From NCBI GenBank assembly GCA_037113605.1, contig CM073734.1:91394337-91458336 (forward strand): a stretch of DNA of 64,000 nucleotides, in the 5' to 3' direction. The first letter of the stretch is position 1. Each line of letters starts with the position of its first letter. Positions 11,163 through 24,487 of this stretch are shown here, piece by piece. The position numbers and the translations under genes were made by a program. Source of the stretch: Calophaca sinica (lineage: Eukaryota; Streptophyta; Magnoliopsida; Fabales; Fabaceae). Below the pieces are notes generated by a model. The model had not been told where the DNA came from, did not search any database, and saw nothing but the letters and a program-made list of their open reading frames with translations.

Positions 11163-11248
11163 CTCTCTTCGAAATAAAATATAAGAAAAAAAAGTTTATG
11201 TATCTGGTTCAAATTTATTTTTTTTCTTATATTTTATTCTAGAGAGAG
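11163..11248. mobile_element. Small Stowaway-like MITE
   Basis: CTCTCTTCGAAATAAAATAT and its inverted partner at the right end make a foldback of 86 bp. TA dinucleotides flank it at 11161-11162 and 11249-11250. Confidence 0.65.
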
Positions 11249-11439
11249 TATATTTTAGCACCTCCCTATTTTAATTGGGAAACCTTGAAGTGTTTTTATT
11301 CGTCACGTAGAAATATATTAAGTCAATAAAATGAGGTTTTATCTCATCTTTGATAAAATTGCTATACAGAAGTATCAAAATGCTCAAAATATATATGCAA
11401 AAAGTATGTATAACAACAACAGGCACCACATATAATATT

Positions 11440-11885
11440 TTCTCGTCAGGACTCAAAAGTAAAACACTCATTTGTAAATAATAAAATATTTATAAAATTT
11501 GATATATGTTTAAAGGAAATGAAATTATACCGATAACATGTAATGTTTCCTCTTCGGGACCTTGAAGCAAAATAATCATTTATAAATAATAAATATATTT
11601 ATAAAATTGATATGTGCTCAAAGTCAATGAACTATATCAATAACATGTAATGTTTTCTGGTCCGGATTCAAAAGCAAAATAGTTATTTATAAATAATAAA
11701 AATATTTATAAAATTGATATGTGCTCAAAGACAATGAAATTATACCCAACAACATGTAATGGTTCTCCGTCTGGAATCAAAACTAAAATAATCATTTATA
11801 AATAATAAAAACATTTATAAAATTTAATACGTGCTCAAAAATAATGAAATTATACTGATAACATGTAATATTTTCTCGTCAGAAC
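11440..11885 (+). repeat. Minisatellite, about 107-bp unit, four or more copies
   Basis: The unit contains aaataataaa-atatttataaaatt, then gtgctcaaag, aatgaaattata and aacatgtaatgtttt. It recurs at about 11476, 11585, 11692 and 11797, with a partial copy before. Copies differ at a fair number of sites, so the array is not recent. Confidence 0.75.
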
Positions 11886-12872
11886 AAGGACCCAAGACAC
11901 GTGGATGGGGAAAGTGGTCTGCCGAATAAATTGTTGATACTGAGTAGATGACTAAGGAGTTATCAGGAGATAGTCTGAAATATCCGTATGTGTTTTTAGT
12001 ACCACGGCTAGTGGAGTGTCTTTATGTTTTTGTGGTGTATTTATTACACTTGTATTTTCTTCCGCACTACTCTGATGAATAAATGTCAAGTGTTCGTATG
12101 TTAAAATACGATGTGTTTTGAAGTTTTTAATTTTCTCACTAGAACCACCATTAAGTAACCATAACCACCAGTGGCCCCGAGAGGGTGTCACATCATCCAT
12201 GGAACTAGGGGTAATAGTAGCAGAGAGGGGGGAGGTGCTAAAAAAATAAATAAAAGGGGGTGGAATTTCACTGGCTAGGACGACTCGATGCTAAATGAGA
12301 TGACATTGCAGAGAGCTGCCATTCATGGCGGTGATGAAGGTCACCAAACGACGACGAGGGTTCAAATCCCTCATATTTTCCTTCTTTTTTTAATCTTCAT
12401 TCTTGAGGTCTACAGTGGATGTGTGTTCATTGTGGGAGAATATAGTTGTTACGGATGAGGACGAGGGGTTAGGGTTAGCGTTAAGATCTCTTTTATTTTT
12501 TAATTATTTGATTTAAAACAGGTAATTAATAGTAAAATCTCACCTGCTTCCTATAAAGGGTGTGTTGGGTTGGTATTAGTGGTGGTCACTAAGGTGATGT
12601 TCTAAGCCAGTTTGCAAGATGAAGGGGATAAAGGATGATGAAAGAAAACCTTAGGTGGCCTATAGTGAAACAAGATCATTTTGTAGGTTGCACATCAATG
12701 GTATCACTTGCTTGTTTAAAATTAGGGATTAGGGTTTTTTTCGGCAAGTTGGGGATTAAGGTTTTATTTTACCTGCGGGGAGGGTGACATGGAGTATCTC
12801 ACACACATGACATGATACATATAATTAGTGACTTACATGGAAGATGGTGATATGGAGCTCCGTCATTACAAC
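11886..12872. other. Intergenic DNA left of the 4.2-kb solo LTR
   Basis: No gene recognised. The last five bases (ACAAC, 12868-12872) are the left target duplication of the solo LTR. Confidence 0.45.
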
Positions 12873-15800
12873 TGTAACGACCCATTTCCGGACCGTTACT
12901 AAACTAGAAATAAACCTATATGCGATGCGTTTTTAAAACGGTACTCTTGTGTCCTTTGGAAAATGCGGTCTATTTTTTTTTAAACAATCATATCCGCATA
13001 GTACGCATAGTACACACAGAGTTACCACAACGTTTAGAAACATGGTGCAATCTAAGACACAAGATACATGCACTGGAAATACATACATATATATATAAAC
13101 ACGTCAGCGTAAACAGTACGTACAAAATAAAGACAGTGCATAAAGATGTCCGAAAGAATACACCTATGGTATGAAGACCCTCAGGAGAGCAATCATACCC
13201 GGGGGGGTACTCCGGCAGACACCCACGCAGGGGGCTGCTCCAAAAGTATGCCACCAGTCTACCCTGTAATACACAAAAGACATCCACCAAGCCCGACGGG
13301 TCACCAAAACAAACGGTGCACCAAAAGCAAATACTACAGTCATCCAAAATAACATAAACAGACAGTCAGACAACACGACGACTACAGATAACTATCCGGA
13401 TCTTCAGATGGATCCTCCTCCTCCTCATCATCGTCCATCGGGTCCTCTCCAGTCAAATCGATGAAAGGTGCCGTTGTAGGCACACTCTTCGGCACGTCCT
13501 CTGCTACCACCGCTTCCTCCAAGAATCTCGCGCCGCTACACCCAGCCTCACCACACTCTCTATAGACAGGTGAGGGGTGTCCCGGTGGGGTAGGGGTCCT
13601 GAATAACATGGGAGAAACTGGCTCAGCCTCGGGCTCAGATCCTGCTGGAGAACTCTGAATAACAGCTGCCCTGGAAGTAGATGCTCCTGCAGACCTGTGT
13701 CTAATCACGCCCTTGCGAGCGGTCCATCGAACCCTCGGTCCTTGTCCTCGTCCTCGGGCAGCAAGTCAGGAAGCAGTGCGCCTTGGGATCTCGAGAGGTC
13801 CATCTGGCGAGGAAGATGATGCTGGCATAGTCCTCTCTCCCTGAATAGCTCGCCAAGCGTCCACCACCTGCATCATCCGAATCGGGAAGCTCACTGTGCG
13901 CCGTGAAGTCTCCTGTCTCACACTATACCACCCTCTCGGAAGCTCTGTACAACATCCCCAATATAAACAATGCGACGGGAGATGAGGTCGAACTCCATCG
14001 CCGCGGGCATCTCTATGTCTGAGAAATCAAAGATGATCTCCGACGATGTCCTCATCGCCGGTATCCGCACGCTCTTCGTCATCGCCTGGGTAACCATCAT
14101 TGGTTGAAGGCACTACGAAAAAGGGTCAACTTTTCAATAAACATAGCAATAGTAAAGCATAAAGCAAGGAATAACAAAAGCATAGGTTTCAGAACGCGAC
14201 TCAAACTCTCTCACCAGACACTTTCGACAATTCCGGAAAGTAACGCCGATCCATCCACTGAATACCAGTCGTAGCTTTGGGCTCCACGACCACCTTAGGA
14301 CATTCAGCTCCGGTTCCTTAATGCTACAACGTCTAGCTAGGCTGCCAAAAAACGAAGGGGTCCTAGCACCCTAAGTTATCCGGATCGAAGCTTAAAAACG
14401 TTACGACACGACACTCTCACAACAATGAATAAATCGCCGCATACGATGTTTCAAGAAGCAACTCGAATAATTATTCAATCGTGTGTCAAATAATATTCAT
14501 GTCAAGCTTAACACAATGCACTCGGATCAACAGTATCAGCAATATAAGCATTCACATCATATCAAGCATCGACACCAACAACTCAGTTCATCCCTCTGCA
14601 ACACAGTGGATTTGGCAAAGAGGCAATCATACAAGTGTGGGGGGTTGGGGACAGCTACCAACCACTTACAGACAAGCCCATTAAATAATCATAAATAAAA
14701 TTTTAAGAATTAAAAAGTCGAAGGGATACGAGACCCTCACTTCGAACCCTGAGGTTCTCAGACTTCTTCGCTTTAAGACTTGAAATTAAATAATAACACT
14801 TATCTATGTCTAAGAGTTGCCCTTACCACAATTGGTTGCTAGCGTGATACCACAAGCCTTGCGTCCACGTCGCACGATCTCCGGATTCGCAACTCCTATC
14901 ACCACGAGTAAACTTAGCACAATCCTATATGCTAAACTAGAAACTTAGGCTCTCAAAACCTAACCCTTTTCTAACCAAGTATTCACTCAAGCATTTAATT
15001 ACTAGCTACTTGAAAGAAATAGGATTTAAAATCAAAATCATTTCTTGAAAGGTTAACATAACACATATCCTTACTTTCTTGAAAACCTTAAAGTAAACAT
15101 ACTTCAATTAACCATTTTTTCATAAATTTCCAAAAGCCTAAAACATATTCATTCAAGCATTATATCTCAGTTCACAAATAAAGTTTTCCTTCCATCCTCT
15201 CCTATGGCCTCTCGGCCACCACCCTTTTTCTATAAAAAAAATTGCAAATCTTCTTTTAAATAGGTAAACCACTTCCGTACATTATTCCCAAAACTTATTC
15301 AACATCATATAACAACTAGCACACATAAGGAAACTTAAATCAAGCATCAAAACCATTTTCACAATGCCTCTCACCAAGAGTTTTCAAATAACTTCTTTTC
15401 TAACACTTGAATCCAAATCATTTCACCAAACCAATTAATGCAAGACCAATATACTAACACCAACTAAAAGAAGTATGCAAAAAAAAATTTCTTCTCCTTT
15501 TTCCTACACCTAGGGCTCATGGCTAAGGGTCCAAAATTTTTAGTGACCAATTGCAAAGTTTCTAAATCAGAGATTAGCATCATTTCACATAGCATTTTCC
15601 TCAAGACAACAAGTCACAATTCAAGTCTAACTTCTACAAAGTTTTAAAACTCATTTTTCAAACACATTTTCAAGAGTAAAGTTTCCAAATATTTCTTTAC
15701 CATTCTTTTGATCCAAAACATTTTAACCATGACAATAACAATGCTATCTACTAGAAAAAAACTCAACCAGGTTTAACATGCTTTTCAAGTCCTCAAGAAC

Positions 15801-17093
15801 ACTTTTTTTTTCACAATTAACTACTAACTCCTCTACTTAAACACATGGAACAAGTCCAATAGCACTTAAACTAGCTACAACATGTTATTCATCCACCAAT
15901 TTCATGCTTCAACAATTAATCCCACATTTTCCCCTTCTTCAAGAATAGGTTCAAGTCACAAAATAAATCATTTAACATGCTAGACCCAAATCTATTACTC
16001 AAAACAACAATCAACAACTTCAAATAGCTCAATTACCCAACTAATTGTTTGATTCAATAAGGATCACACAATTTTCCCTTTTTTCTTCCCTCAGGGTTTC
16101 GCCCTAGAGTTCAAGAAATGGGAATGAGAGTGTTTCATCTCCTCTTGATCATGATCAAACAACAATAACACAAAACAAGTATAAAAAAACAAGAAGCAAA
16201 AGAGAAAAGAGCACCACCTACTCCCTCCTAGATGCTCACGGCCAAAGGGGCTGGTTTGGGGGGAGGAAATGCTTCTCCAAAGCTTGATGATGAGTTAGGT
16301 AAGTATGGTGTTGTAGAGGAAGAGGTAGCAAAGAAATAGAAGAAGAAAACTGAAGTGGATCAAAGGTGGGTGAAGGAAGTATCCATGGAGGTGGAGAGCT
16401 TCTCTCTCAAGAATGAAGAAGAAAGGAAATGTGAGGGTTAGAGAGAGGGTTGGGGTCGGGTTTGGGGCTGCTCTAGAGGGGAGAGATATTTTGTTTCATC
16501 ACTTAAAATAAAACTAGGCTAAAAATGGTTTAATGAAAAGGCAATTCAAATTAATCACACAAATAATAACACCTAGCACTTTATGATATGCTAATCACAT
16601 CATCTAATCCTACCCATCTAATCTCACATCTCTCATGATTACCCTCTAATTCTAGAGTCTAAGGGTTGTCAAAACACGACATCGAATAATCGCGTTACCT
16701 ATTTTACCCGCCGATAAAATCGCGAAAATTAATTTGTCGAGAAATTAATTCATCGCGTAATAATATTATATTATAAATAATAAAAATTATATCAAACACT
16801 CAAAAATGATCACGACAAGTTACGATTCGATTTTCATCGAAATCGTGGTTTATTTAGGATTTTATCTGCGGCAAAATTGCCCAGCGATTCGAAACGCGAC
16901 CAAACTTCGTTAGAATTTTTCGACGATATTCGAACCATGAATTAATATGAAATATTAACTCTCAAATTTAATTTGATCTTGATTTAATTAATTCACTTAC
17001 TTAGCGAACAATAAATTGCTTATTATAGCATAAATACGACAAATTATACAATAATAACGCTAAATAACGCATCGCGAAAATACGGATGTTACA
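12873..17093 (-). mobile_element. Very long solo LTR (4.2 kb), probably Ty3/gypsy
   Basis: The element starts TGTAACGACCC and ends GGATGTTACA, so both ends are the inverted TGTAAC/GTTACA. It is flanked by a perfect 5-bp duplication ACAAC (12868-12872 and 17094-17098). No primer binding site, polypurine tract, reverse transcriptase or second LTR copy is seen inside, so I read it as a solo LTR. Minus orientation is preferred: read that way it starts TGTAACATCCG, has a leader-like pyrimidine-rich stretch (16240-16480), then a coding-like block (13382-14100), then a 3' end. The length suits large Ty3/gypsy LTRs such as Ogre/Tat or chromovirus types. A non-autonomous element with very diverged LTRs remains possible. 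Confidence 0.7.
13382..14100 (-). pseudogene. Coding-like block inside the solo LTR
   Basis: On the minus strand an ATG at 14100 opens a frame with SEIIFDFSDIEMPAAMEFDL. After a frame change near 13920-13930 comes a stretch with YSVRQETSRRTVSFPIRMMQ and VVDAWRAIQGER. A stop near 13767 follows. The frame then reads through a Pro/Ser-rich region into an acidic tail (DPMDDDEEEEDPSEDPDSYL) ending at 13382. Composition is GC-richer than the surrounding DNA and looks like real but decayed protein sequence. I do not recognise the family. Confidence 0.45.
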
Positions 17094-17098
17094 ACAAC

Positions 17099-17440
17099 TC
17101 ATCAGCTCCATTACCAGTAGGGACTAATGTTGATACATTTTCAAACAAGAGGGACTAAAAACTTACGAAATTTGTTGGAAGATGAAATCCAAACATTGAC
17201 ATATTTTGAGGGACTAAAATCATAATACTAAAATGATGAGTCAGCTGCCATGGTCCACGTGACATGTGCTGACATGACTTCCCTTTGACATGTGGAGTTT
17301 CTAACTAACGGAGTTATGAGGTTGGACTTATTTGACACATTTCAAAATATGGGGACCAAAAGCGACAAAATTTTTTTGGGAACCAAAACAAAAAATTAAC
17401 CTAATTTGAAGAACTAAAAATATATTTAAGCCTTTTGATT
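17099..17440. mobile_element. MULE-MITE remnant
   Basis: Contains several inverted and direct 'gggactaaaa' blocks typical of MULE termini. The part at about 17125-17235 resembles the MITE in FAO intron 2 (22384-22622). Borders were not fixed. Confidence 0.45.
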
Positions 17441-19377
17441 TTAAATCTCGGTCTCTCGAGTGTCAAGCGTTGTGTAACTTGTGTTCCTTCAAAACGGCAT
17501 TGAGGGTTGGTGGTGCCCCTTTGTAGATCTGGCCCAAAAGCTCTACATATGACAAAGCCCAACGTGACCTTTTGATAAACGTTCCCATTTTTGTTAGACA
17601 AGAGTAGAGGCTCAGCTTTAACTTTGTCCCTTTGATAAACCTACCATTGTAATGTAACAAGCAACAACTAACAACAGATTCTTCGATGAATTGAATTGGG
17701 TAATCGTGGACCTGGACACTTCACAATCTCGTAATACGTTGGTAAAGTTATTGGACAAAATTATTTGAAGTGATGAGATGAAAATATACACAAATTAGTG
17801 TTTTTTGTCATTAACTTATTTTTTTTAATTTTGTTTTTCGTAAAAATCTATTTCTTAACCCTTTGGCTTTAATTTTTTAAATATTTTATTATTATGATTT
17901 TAAATATTTTACGATTTCACATCACCATTTTTTATGATTTTAAATATTTTCTTTCAATCTATTTTTTTTTTAGATTTTACTTGTCTCCAAAGCGTGTCTG
18001 TGCGCGTGCTTTCTTTGTAATTGTAAGTATATTATTTTTACATTTTTTTCAATTTAAATTTTAAAAATATTGTGCAATGCACAAAATACTTGTTATATGA
18101 ATGTATGATTTAAAACGACTAGCTAAAAAAACTGAGAATCAAAGAAAGGGCAAAAAAAAATTAAGGGAGGAGTGAACACATAAGCTTTGGGAAACTAAAA
18201 CTTCAAAAACAGTTGGGAATGTGTTTCTTGTGATTTTTGGTTATCAGTTTGATTTGACGAGCAATCTAGAGAGTAGAGACTCGAATCTAATCCTCTAAAA
18301 GAAGCGCAAGTTGGTAAGTTTACAATGTCATTTCATTTTAAAGTGAAAACCAAATTAATAGTTTTAGCGTAGTCCAAAGACCAAAAAGTTTGAAAAGCCT
18401 CGTACCTGAAGACATGAATGAATAATGTGTGTGATGGTGTCAATGAATTGCGAATGTGAAAGTGTGTGATGATTTCAAGAGAAATAAGAACAACAACAAA
18501 CAAAAACAGAATTATCTTCAAATATATAATAATAAATATAACAAAAAATGATTCAAAGTGTTATATTTCATCTCATAAGTCATGACACGATTGATACCAA
18601 TAAAGTTCATTTCAAATATGTTCATAAAAAAAGTTCATTTCAAATATAGACTTTAAAAAAAGAAGCTAAACAATTCTATGATTTTGTTTAGGTTTCAAAC
18701 TATATTAATTAATTAAAAATTATTGTGTAACAAATTACAATTATCTTTACTCAATTAAATATAATTTATCTCAAATATTATTATTTTTTTAAAAAAAAGC
18801 TATCGTGACTCAAATATATTTTTCATAAAGAAGTAGCAGCTGCAAAATGAATTTATAAATATATGCAAAATAAATATATGAATATAAATGATATGATAAA
18901 CTTTCAAATTCAAATTGAATTTTTTATTAAAAAAAAATCACTTTGAATTTGATTGAATTGATTTTCAAAATATCTCCGAAATTTATTCCGGTTCAAAGAA
19001 ACAATTTGTTTTCATTTTCAGTTAATTTGATTTTTGATTTTTTTGGTTTTGGGTTTTCAAATTTTATTAAATTAAATTGGATAGCTTGATATAAACACCT
19101 ATATGATGTGTAGGTAGGGCAGGTTTCCAAAGTTAGTTATTTGGTGCCCTGCCCCGCAAATTACCCATTTCATCAGGTGGAAGGTGTGATTTAGAAAACC
19201 TTGAAAGTTGATTGGGGTAGTAGCGTCTCTTCCTCCCACTTTTTATAAAAACAAACAGAAACTTTGTAGTCAATTGCGTCCTTTTCTTTCATTATCTTCC
19301 CCCGCCACCTCCCCACATTTATTTCACATAAATTATATCATTACTTTCTAGCAGATTCGTCTATATCTCTCTGTCTC
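17441..19377. other. Intergenic region upstream of FAO
   Basis: AT-rich, with no supported gene. Open frames at 17401-17660 and 18333-18521 have no family signal. The last few hundred bases hold the FAO promoter. Confidence 0.45.
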
Positions 19378-19386
19378 TATATATAT
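19378..19386 (+). promoter_or_regulatory. Candidate TATA box of FAO
   Basis: TATATATAT lies about 100 bp upstream of the ATG at 19480. A short purine-rich leader precedes the start codon. A second TA-rich run at 19408-19425 is an alternative. Confidence 0.4.
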
Positions 19387-19479
19387 GCATATACCATTCT
19401 TTTCATGTATATAATATAATATAATAGTACTCTTGTATATTAGTCAGGCAATAATCAGTGATCACAAAGAGAAAGAGAG

Positions 19480-22400
19480 ATGAGAAGGGAGTGTCATCCG
19501 CTGTTGAAGGGTGGGAGAGGGGACAGCAAATACAGACATGGGTTTTCAACGGCTGAGATGGAGTCACTGGCAAGCATATGTGAGGTTGTGATGCCTCCAT
19601 TGCCAATGGATTCTCTGACTATCAGAATGGAAGATGAGTCAAGCAAGGATGTGGAGTCTTTCTGGAACACTTCTGCTTCTCGCTATCCAATCCCTCATGA
19701 GGTATATACGCATGCTTGTTTGTTTGTTTGTTTGTTTAATTAACAGTTTCCTCGTCATCACCGTTTTCTATGCTCGATCTTTTTCCTCTCTGTTTCTTTT
19801 GATCCGAAAGAAATTCCTCAATGCAAGGAACCGCTGCGATGTGGCTATCATATATTCATGTGCTTGTCCATGTGTGTGCTTACAAAGATCACATAAAAAC
19901 ATGATGATTCACATAGTTTCAAAACTAAGCAAAGTATTTTATTTTTTTTAACCTAAACTACACAAAGCTATTGAAAGTAATTGCAACAAAATAATATTTC
20001 GACCACTCTTCTGAGATAAATTTGGGTATCATATAATGAAATAGAGGGATTTTTTTTTTATTTAGTGAAATAGAAGGATTGAAATATGTATAAACTAGGA
20101 ATCATTAAGTGCTATCTTTAGTAGTATTTACGACTTCGTATACTTGAAAAAAGTAACCTATAACAACTAAAATTTCGCAGCTATTTATTACTGCTCCTGG
20201 TTGTCCATGTGTCTTGTTAGAACTTCAAATCAAAGAACCGTTTTCTAGTAGCTTACTTATTTTATGAGAAGCGTGTTCGTTGCATTTTTTTTTTTTATAG
20301 AGTCTTCTTTCCCGTGTTCGGGAGAAAAGGGCTCTGACTAATTCAGAGTTCGATCGGGAAGTAAGTAAAGTCTAATTCCAAATTATTCTATCACTAGAGA
20401 TCGAACTCAAATACTAGTAAAATTCGTCCATTTAGATAGAGTGTGTTAATCACTCACACCAACCTTAGGGTTGTGCGTTCTTTACATATATTCACCTTTG
20501 ATTTAATTTAAACTATATTATAATCTTAGATTCTGATAGGCAAAAGTGGCAGATAAACTAAATGATAGTATATAAACTATTTTATTATTAAAAATAATGA
20601 CAGAAAAGTTAGTTAATTAATTTTGAAGTATTTAGTCAAATTAACTTATTTCATTGAATTTGAAGTGTTTGGTAAAGTTATACGTAACTATCTGATAAAT
20701 ATAAAATGACATAAAATAACATATTTATATGACTATATATATATAATTTATTTTAAAAATAAATATCAATTTTAGTACTTAATTTACTTCAAATTATTAT
20801 CATATTAAAATTACTATATTGTTTTTAATTTTATTAAATGAAATGAGGTATTTTCTATTATTTTTATCATAAATATATATTTATTTTGTTAACTAAATAT
20901 ATATTAAATTAAATGAGGTTTTTAATCTATATTATTTGTTTTCTAGATAAAGAGGTATTTTATATTATTTTTATCATAAATATATATCCAATTAGTAAAA
21001 TTAGTACTTAAATATTTATTTTGTTAACTAAATTAATCTTCAATTTTTATGTGAAAATTTATTTATAAATACACATTTATAGATTTTAAGTATAATTTTC
21101 ATAATCCCTAAAAATGTATAATTTTCATAATATAAAGACTAAATATTTTTTATTTTATTTTAAAAATTACTATTTAATTATAAATTATAAGTTCGAATGT
21201 TATTCTTGGTGTGGAAAAACACTGTGCACTAGTAAGTAGTAACATAGACTCATTTAGCAAATAATTCCATATGTAAGTTTATAAGCTACTAAAATATTTT
21301 TGTTAAAAAAAATAAAAAACTACTCAAATACTCCCCCTGGTCTGAAATACAAGCAAAAAAGTCTATATATTTGATCTAAATTTGGACAAAATACATATAC
21401 TTTTTTACTTATATTTCAGATTGAGTAAACTATAAGATAGCTAAAATGTCTTGTTATTCATGGGCTTACTTACTAAAATTTGTAGACAAATTCGTCCTTG
21501 TTTGTTTCCTTTAGACTCCACCGCTCTATTATTGCGTAAAATTATTTATTTATTACTAGTTTTTTCTGAATTGAAAGCGAAAGAGGCCGATACGTTCCGT
21601 TTGTGTACAGATAAGAAATTCCCTATATTAATGTGCTAAGGAATTACCCAAGACAAGAGGTGACAGTGACATTACATTAGTATATAGATTGATCAATATC
21701 CATGGATTCATTTCTTACCAGTATAATTTGGACTAATTTGAGTATTTTTTTTAAAGTTGCAATCGTTCGCAATCATAATAATCAAGCATTAGAAGTTTAG
21801 AACCCAGTGGTGATACAAAGGGATAGAGTAACTAGTATTTACTCAAGGTTACCAAACTTCAAAAAATTTCATAAAATCGACGTATTGCATTTTAATATAT
21901 GTGCTAACGATGAAAATTTTAGATTCCAATTATTTTTCAACCTTGTTTTCATGGTAATGAATTGCTTTTTGGTTCATATCTCATGCTAATATCATGTTCT
22001 AAATTTTCAATTGCAACAGGTTGCTGAGATGTTAGTGAAGAGAGGCTTAATAGAAGCAGTAATACTGATCAGAGTGGTTTTGTGGCTTCTGTCAACAAGG
22101 TTGGGCACCTTGTTGCTTTGTGGTTTGCTCTGTCTTAGTAAGAAACGGCCCTTTATCAACAACTTCTCAAGCATTTCTTTGGATAAAAGAGAAAAGATTA
22201 TGCAGAGGTGGCTGAAGCATAGGTTCCTCACACCTATTAGACTCGCATTTGCTTACCTCAAAGTCCTATGCCTCTTTGTTTTTTTCTCCAGGGTATTCTT
22301 CAACCTTTGTCCATACTTCTCTTATTAATCAATTATCTTTCTTACATTTCATCAACTTGTCATCTTCGTAAAATGAATTAATTTTTAAATAAGATTTTAG

Positions 22401-24487
22401 TCCACCAAAATATGATAATTTTTTTATTTGGTCCCCAAAAAAATTTCCGTCAGCTTTTGATTCCTCATGTTCGGAAATATACCAACATTAGTCTCTATTC
22501 GTCCCCAAACAATGGCTAATTTTAGTACATTTCCAAACACGAGGGACCGAAAGCAAGTGAAATTTTTTTGAGAGACCAAATCCAAACATTAATATATTTT
22601 GAGTGATTAAAATCATATTTAATCCATCAAATTAATTAATGTTAGAAAGATTATTTAGCTTTAGCATACCAAAAACTTGGAAAGAAACTCGACAGTTTTA
22701 GAAAAAATCTTGAATTTTTACAGGTAGATGAAAATGGTGATAACCAAGCATGGAAAGCCATTGGATATGAGGTGCCAGCTGAAGAGAAATTGACCAATGC
22801 CTCCAAAAAGAGGCCACTTGAAAAGGGGGTTATAGAAACCATGCATGAATATGACTCAACTCTTCAACAATCTCTTGCTGAGAAAGGCCTTAATGTGACA
22901 CTTGACTCCAAAAGCAATACCCTCAAAGTCAAATGTGATGCAGTAGTTGTTGGGTCTGGTTGTGGGGGAGGTGTTGCAGCTTCTGTCCTTTCAAGTGCTG
23001 GCCACAAAGTGGTTGTTCTAGAGAAAGGCAACTATTTTGTTCCCAATGATTATTCATCTCTAGAAGGGCCTTCAATGGATCAGCAATATGAAGGTGGAGG
23101 GATACTAGCTTCTGTGGACTCAAGAATATTGGTTTTAGCAGGATCAACAGTAGGTGGTGGCTCTGCTGTTAATTGGTCAGCTTGCATAAAAACACCACAC
23201 AAAGTGCTTGAAGAATGGTCTGAGAACCACAAGCTTTCCTTCTTTTCAAGCCTAGAGTATCTCTCTGCAATGGAAACTGTTTGTGAAAGAATTGGTGTCA
23301 CAGAAAATTGTACACAGGAAGGATTCCAAAATCAAGTACTAAGAAAAGGGTGTCAAAATCTTGGCCTGAAAGTTGAGTATGTGCCAAGAAATTCATCAGG
23401 GAATCATTACTGTGGTTCATGCGGTTATGGTTGTCCAAAAGGAGAGAAACAAGGGACTCAAGCTACATGGCTTGTAGATGCTGTTGAAAAAGGTGCAGTA
23501 ATAATAACAGGATGCAAAGCTGAGAGGTTCTTGTTGGAAACTAACAAGAATGGGAATGGAAGAAAGAAGAAATGCTTGGGAGTTTTGGCAAAAGCTTTGA
23601 GCAGTAGAGTCACAATGAGGCTTCAGATTGAGGCCAAAGTGACAATTTCAGCAGGTGGGGCACTTTTAACACCCCCATTGATGATATCCAGTGGGTTAAA
23701 GAATAAAAACATTGGAAGGAACCTTCATCTGCACCCTGTGCTAATGACTTGGGGATACTTCCCAGAAACAAGTTCTTCCCTCAAAGGTAAAGTCTACGAG
23801 GGAGGTATAATCACATCAGTCCATAAGGTTCCATCATCAAGAAAAGACTCAAAATCAGATGCAAGAGCCATAATTGAAACACCTTTGTTAGGACCAGCAG
23901 GCTTTGCTTCACTATGTCCTTGGGAGTCTGGACTTGACTTCAAACAAAGAATGCTGAATTATCCAAGAACTGCACATTTGATCACAATAATAAGAGACAT
24001 GGCTTGTGGACAAGTAACATCAGAGGGAAGGGTTAGCTACAGATTGAATGCAATTGATAAAGAGAACATGAGGGCTGGCTTGCAGCAAGCATTGAGGATT
24101 CTAATAGCAGCAGGAGCAGTTGAAGTTGGCACTCACAGAAGTGATGGTCAGAGAATTAAGTGTGGTAAGGTTAGTGAAAATGAAGTGGAAGAGTTTATAG
24201 ATAGTGTTTGTCCAATGGAGGGAGCACTATCACCAGGTCAGAATTGGAACATATATTGTTCTGCACATCAGATGGGGAGCTGCAGAATGGGAAGGAATGA
24301 AAATGAAGGTGCAGTTGATGAAAATGGGGAGAGTTGGGAGGCAGAAGGGTTATTTGTTTGTGATGCAAGTGTGCTTCCAACTGCTGTTGGTGTCAATCCC
24401 ATGATCACAATCCAGTCAACTGCATACTGTATCTCAAATAGAATTATAGATTATCTTGGAAGGGGTGAAGTATCAAAAGCTTGTTGA
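19480..24487 (+). CDS. FAO: Long-chain fatty alcohol oxidase (GMC family)
   Basis: Three exons, 19480-19701, 22020-22292 and 22724-24487, join in phase 0 with GT-AG introns to give 752 aa, the usual length of plant FAO proteins. The family oxidises long-chain fatty alcohols to aldehydes with O2, giving H2O2, in membranes (omega-oxidation or wax-alcohol turnover). Residues about 88-118 (LIEAVILIRVVLWLLSTRLG and following) are a likely membrane segment. The FAD-binding GxGxxG is at Gly242, Gly244 and Gly247 (VVVGSGCGGG), followed by VVVLEKG. The C-terminal GMC region holds HQMGSCRMG with catalytic His680 and VGVNPM with Asn723. No stop or frameshift is seen. Intron 1 is 2.3 kb; intron 2 holds a MITE. 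Which FAO paralogue this is cannot be said. Confidence 0.93.
19702..22019 (+). other. FAO intron 1
   Basis: AT-rich, 2.3 kb. A segment at about 20287-20470, with a poly-T start and a GATCGAACTC motif, looks like a small retroposed repeat in reverse. A Stowaway-like MITE sits at 21331-21425. No coding sequence is supported. Confidence 0.6.
21331..21425. mobile_element. Stowaway-like MITE in FAO intron 1
   Basis: CTCCCCCTGGTCTGAAATAC and its imperfect inverted partner, ending ATTTCAGATTGAG, enclose 95 bp. TA flanks both ends (21329-21330 and 21426-21427). Confidence 0.6.
22384..22622. mobile_element. MULE-type MITE in FAO intron 2
   Basis: TAAATAAGATTTTAGTCCAC pairs with the reverse complement of the right end (TAAATATGATTTTAATCACT), and the pairing continues into a shared 'atttggtc' block. 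About 239 bp, non-coding. Flanking duplication not resolved. It lies between donor and acceptor and leaves both splice sites intact. Confidence 0.6.

Noticed and set aside
17401..17660. Two overlapping minus-strand open frames (65-66 aa)
   Set aside because: They overlap a MULE-MITE remnant and show no family signal.
20287..20470. Possible SINE or tRNA-derived repeat in FAO intron 1
   Set aside because: There is a poly-T start and a weak B-box-like GATCGAACTC, but no clear A box or flanking duplication. Mentioned only within the intron entry.
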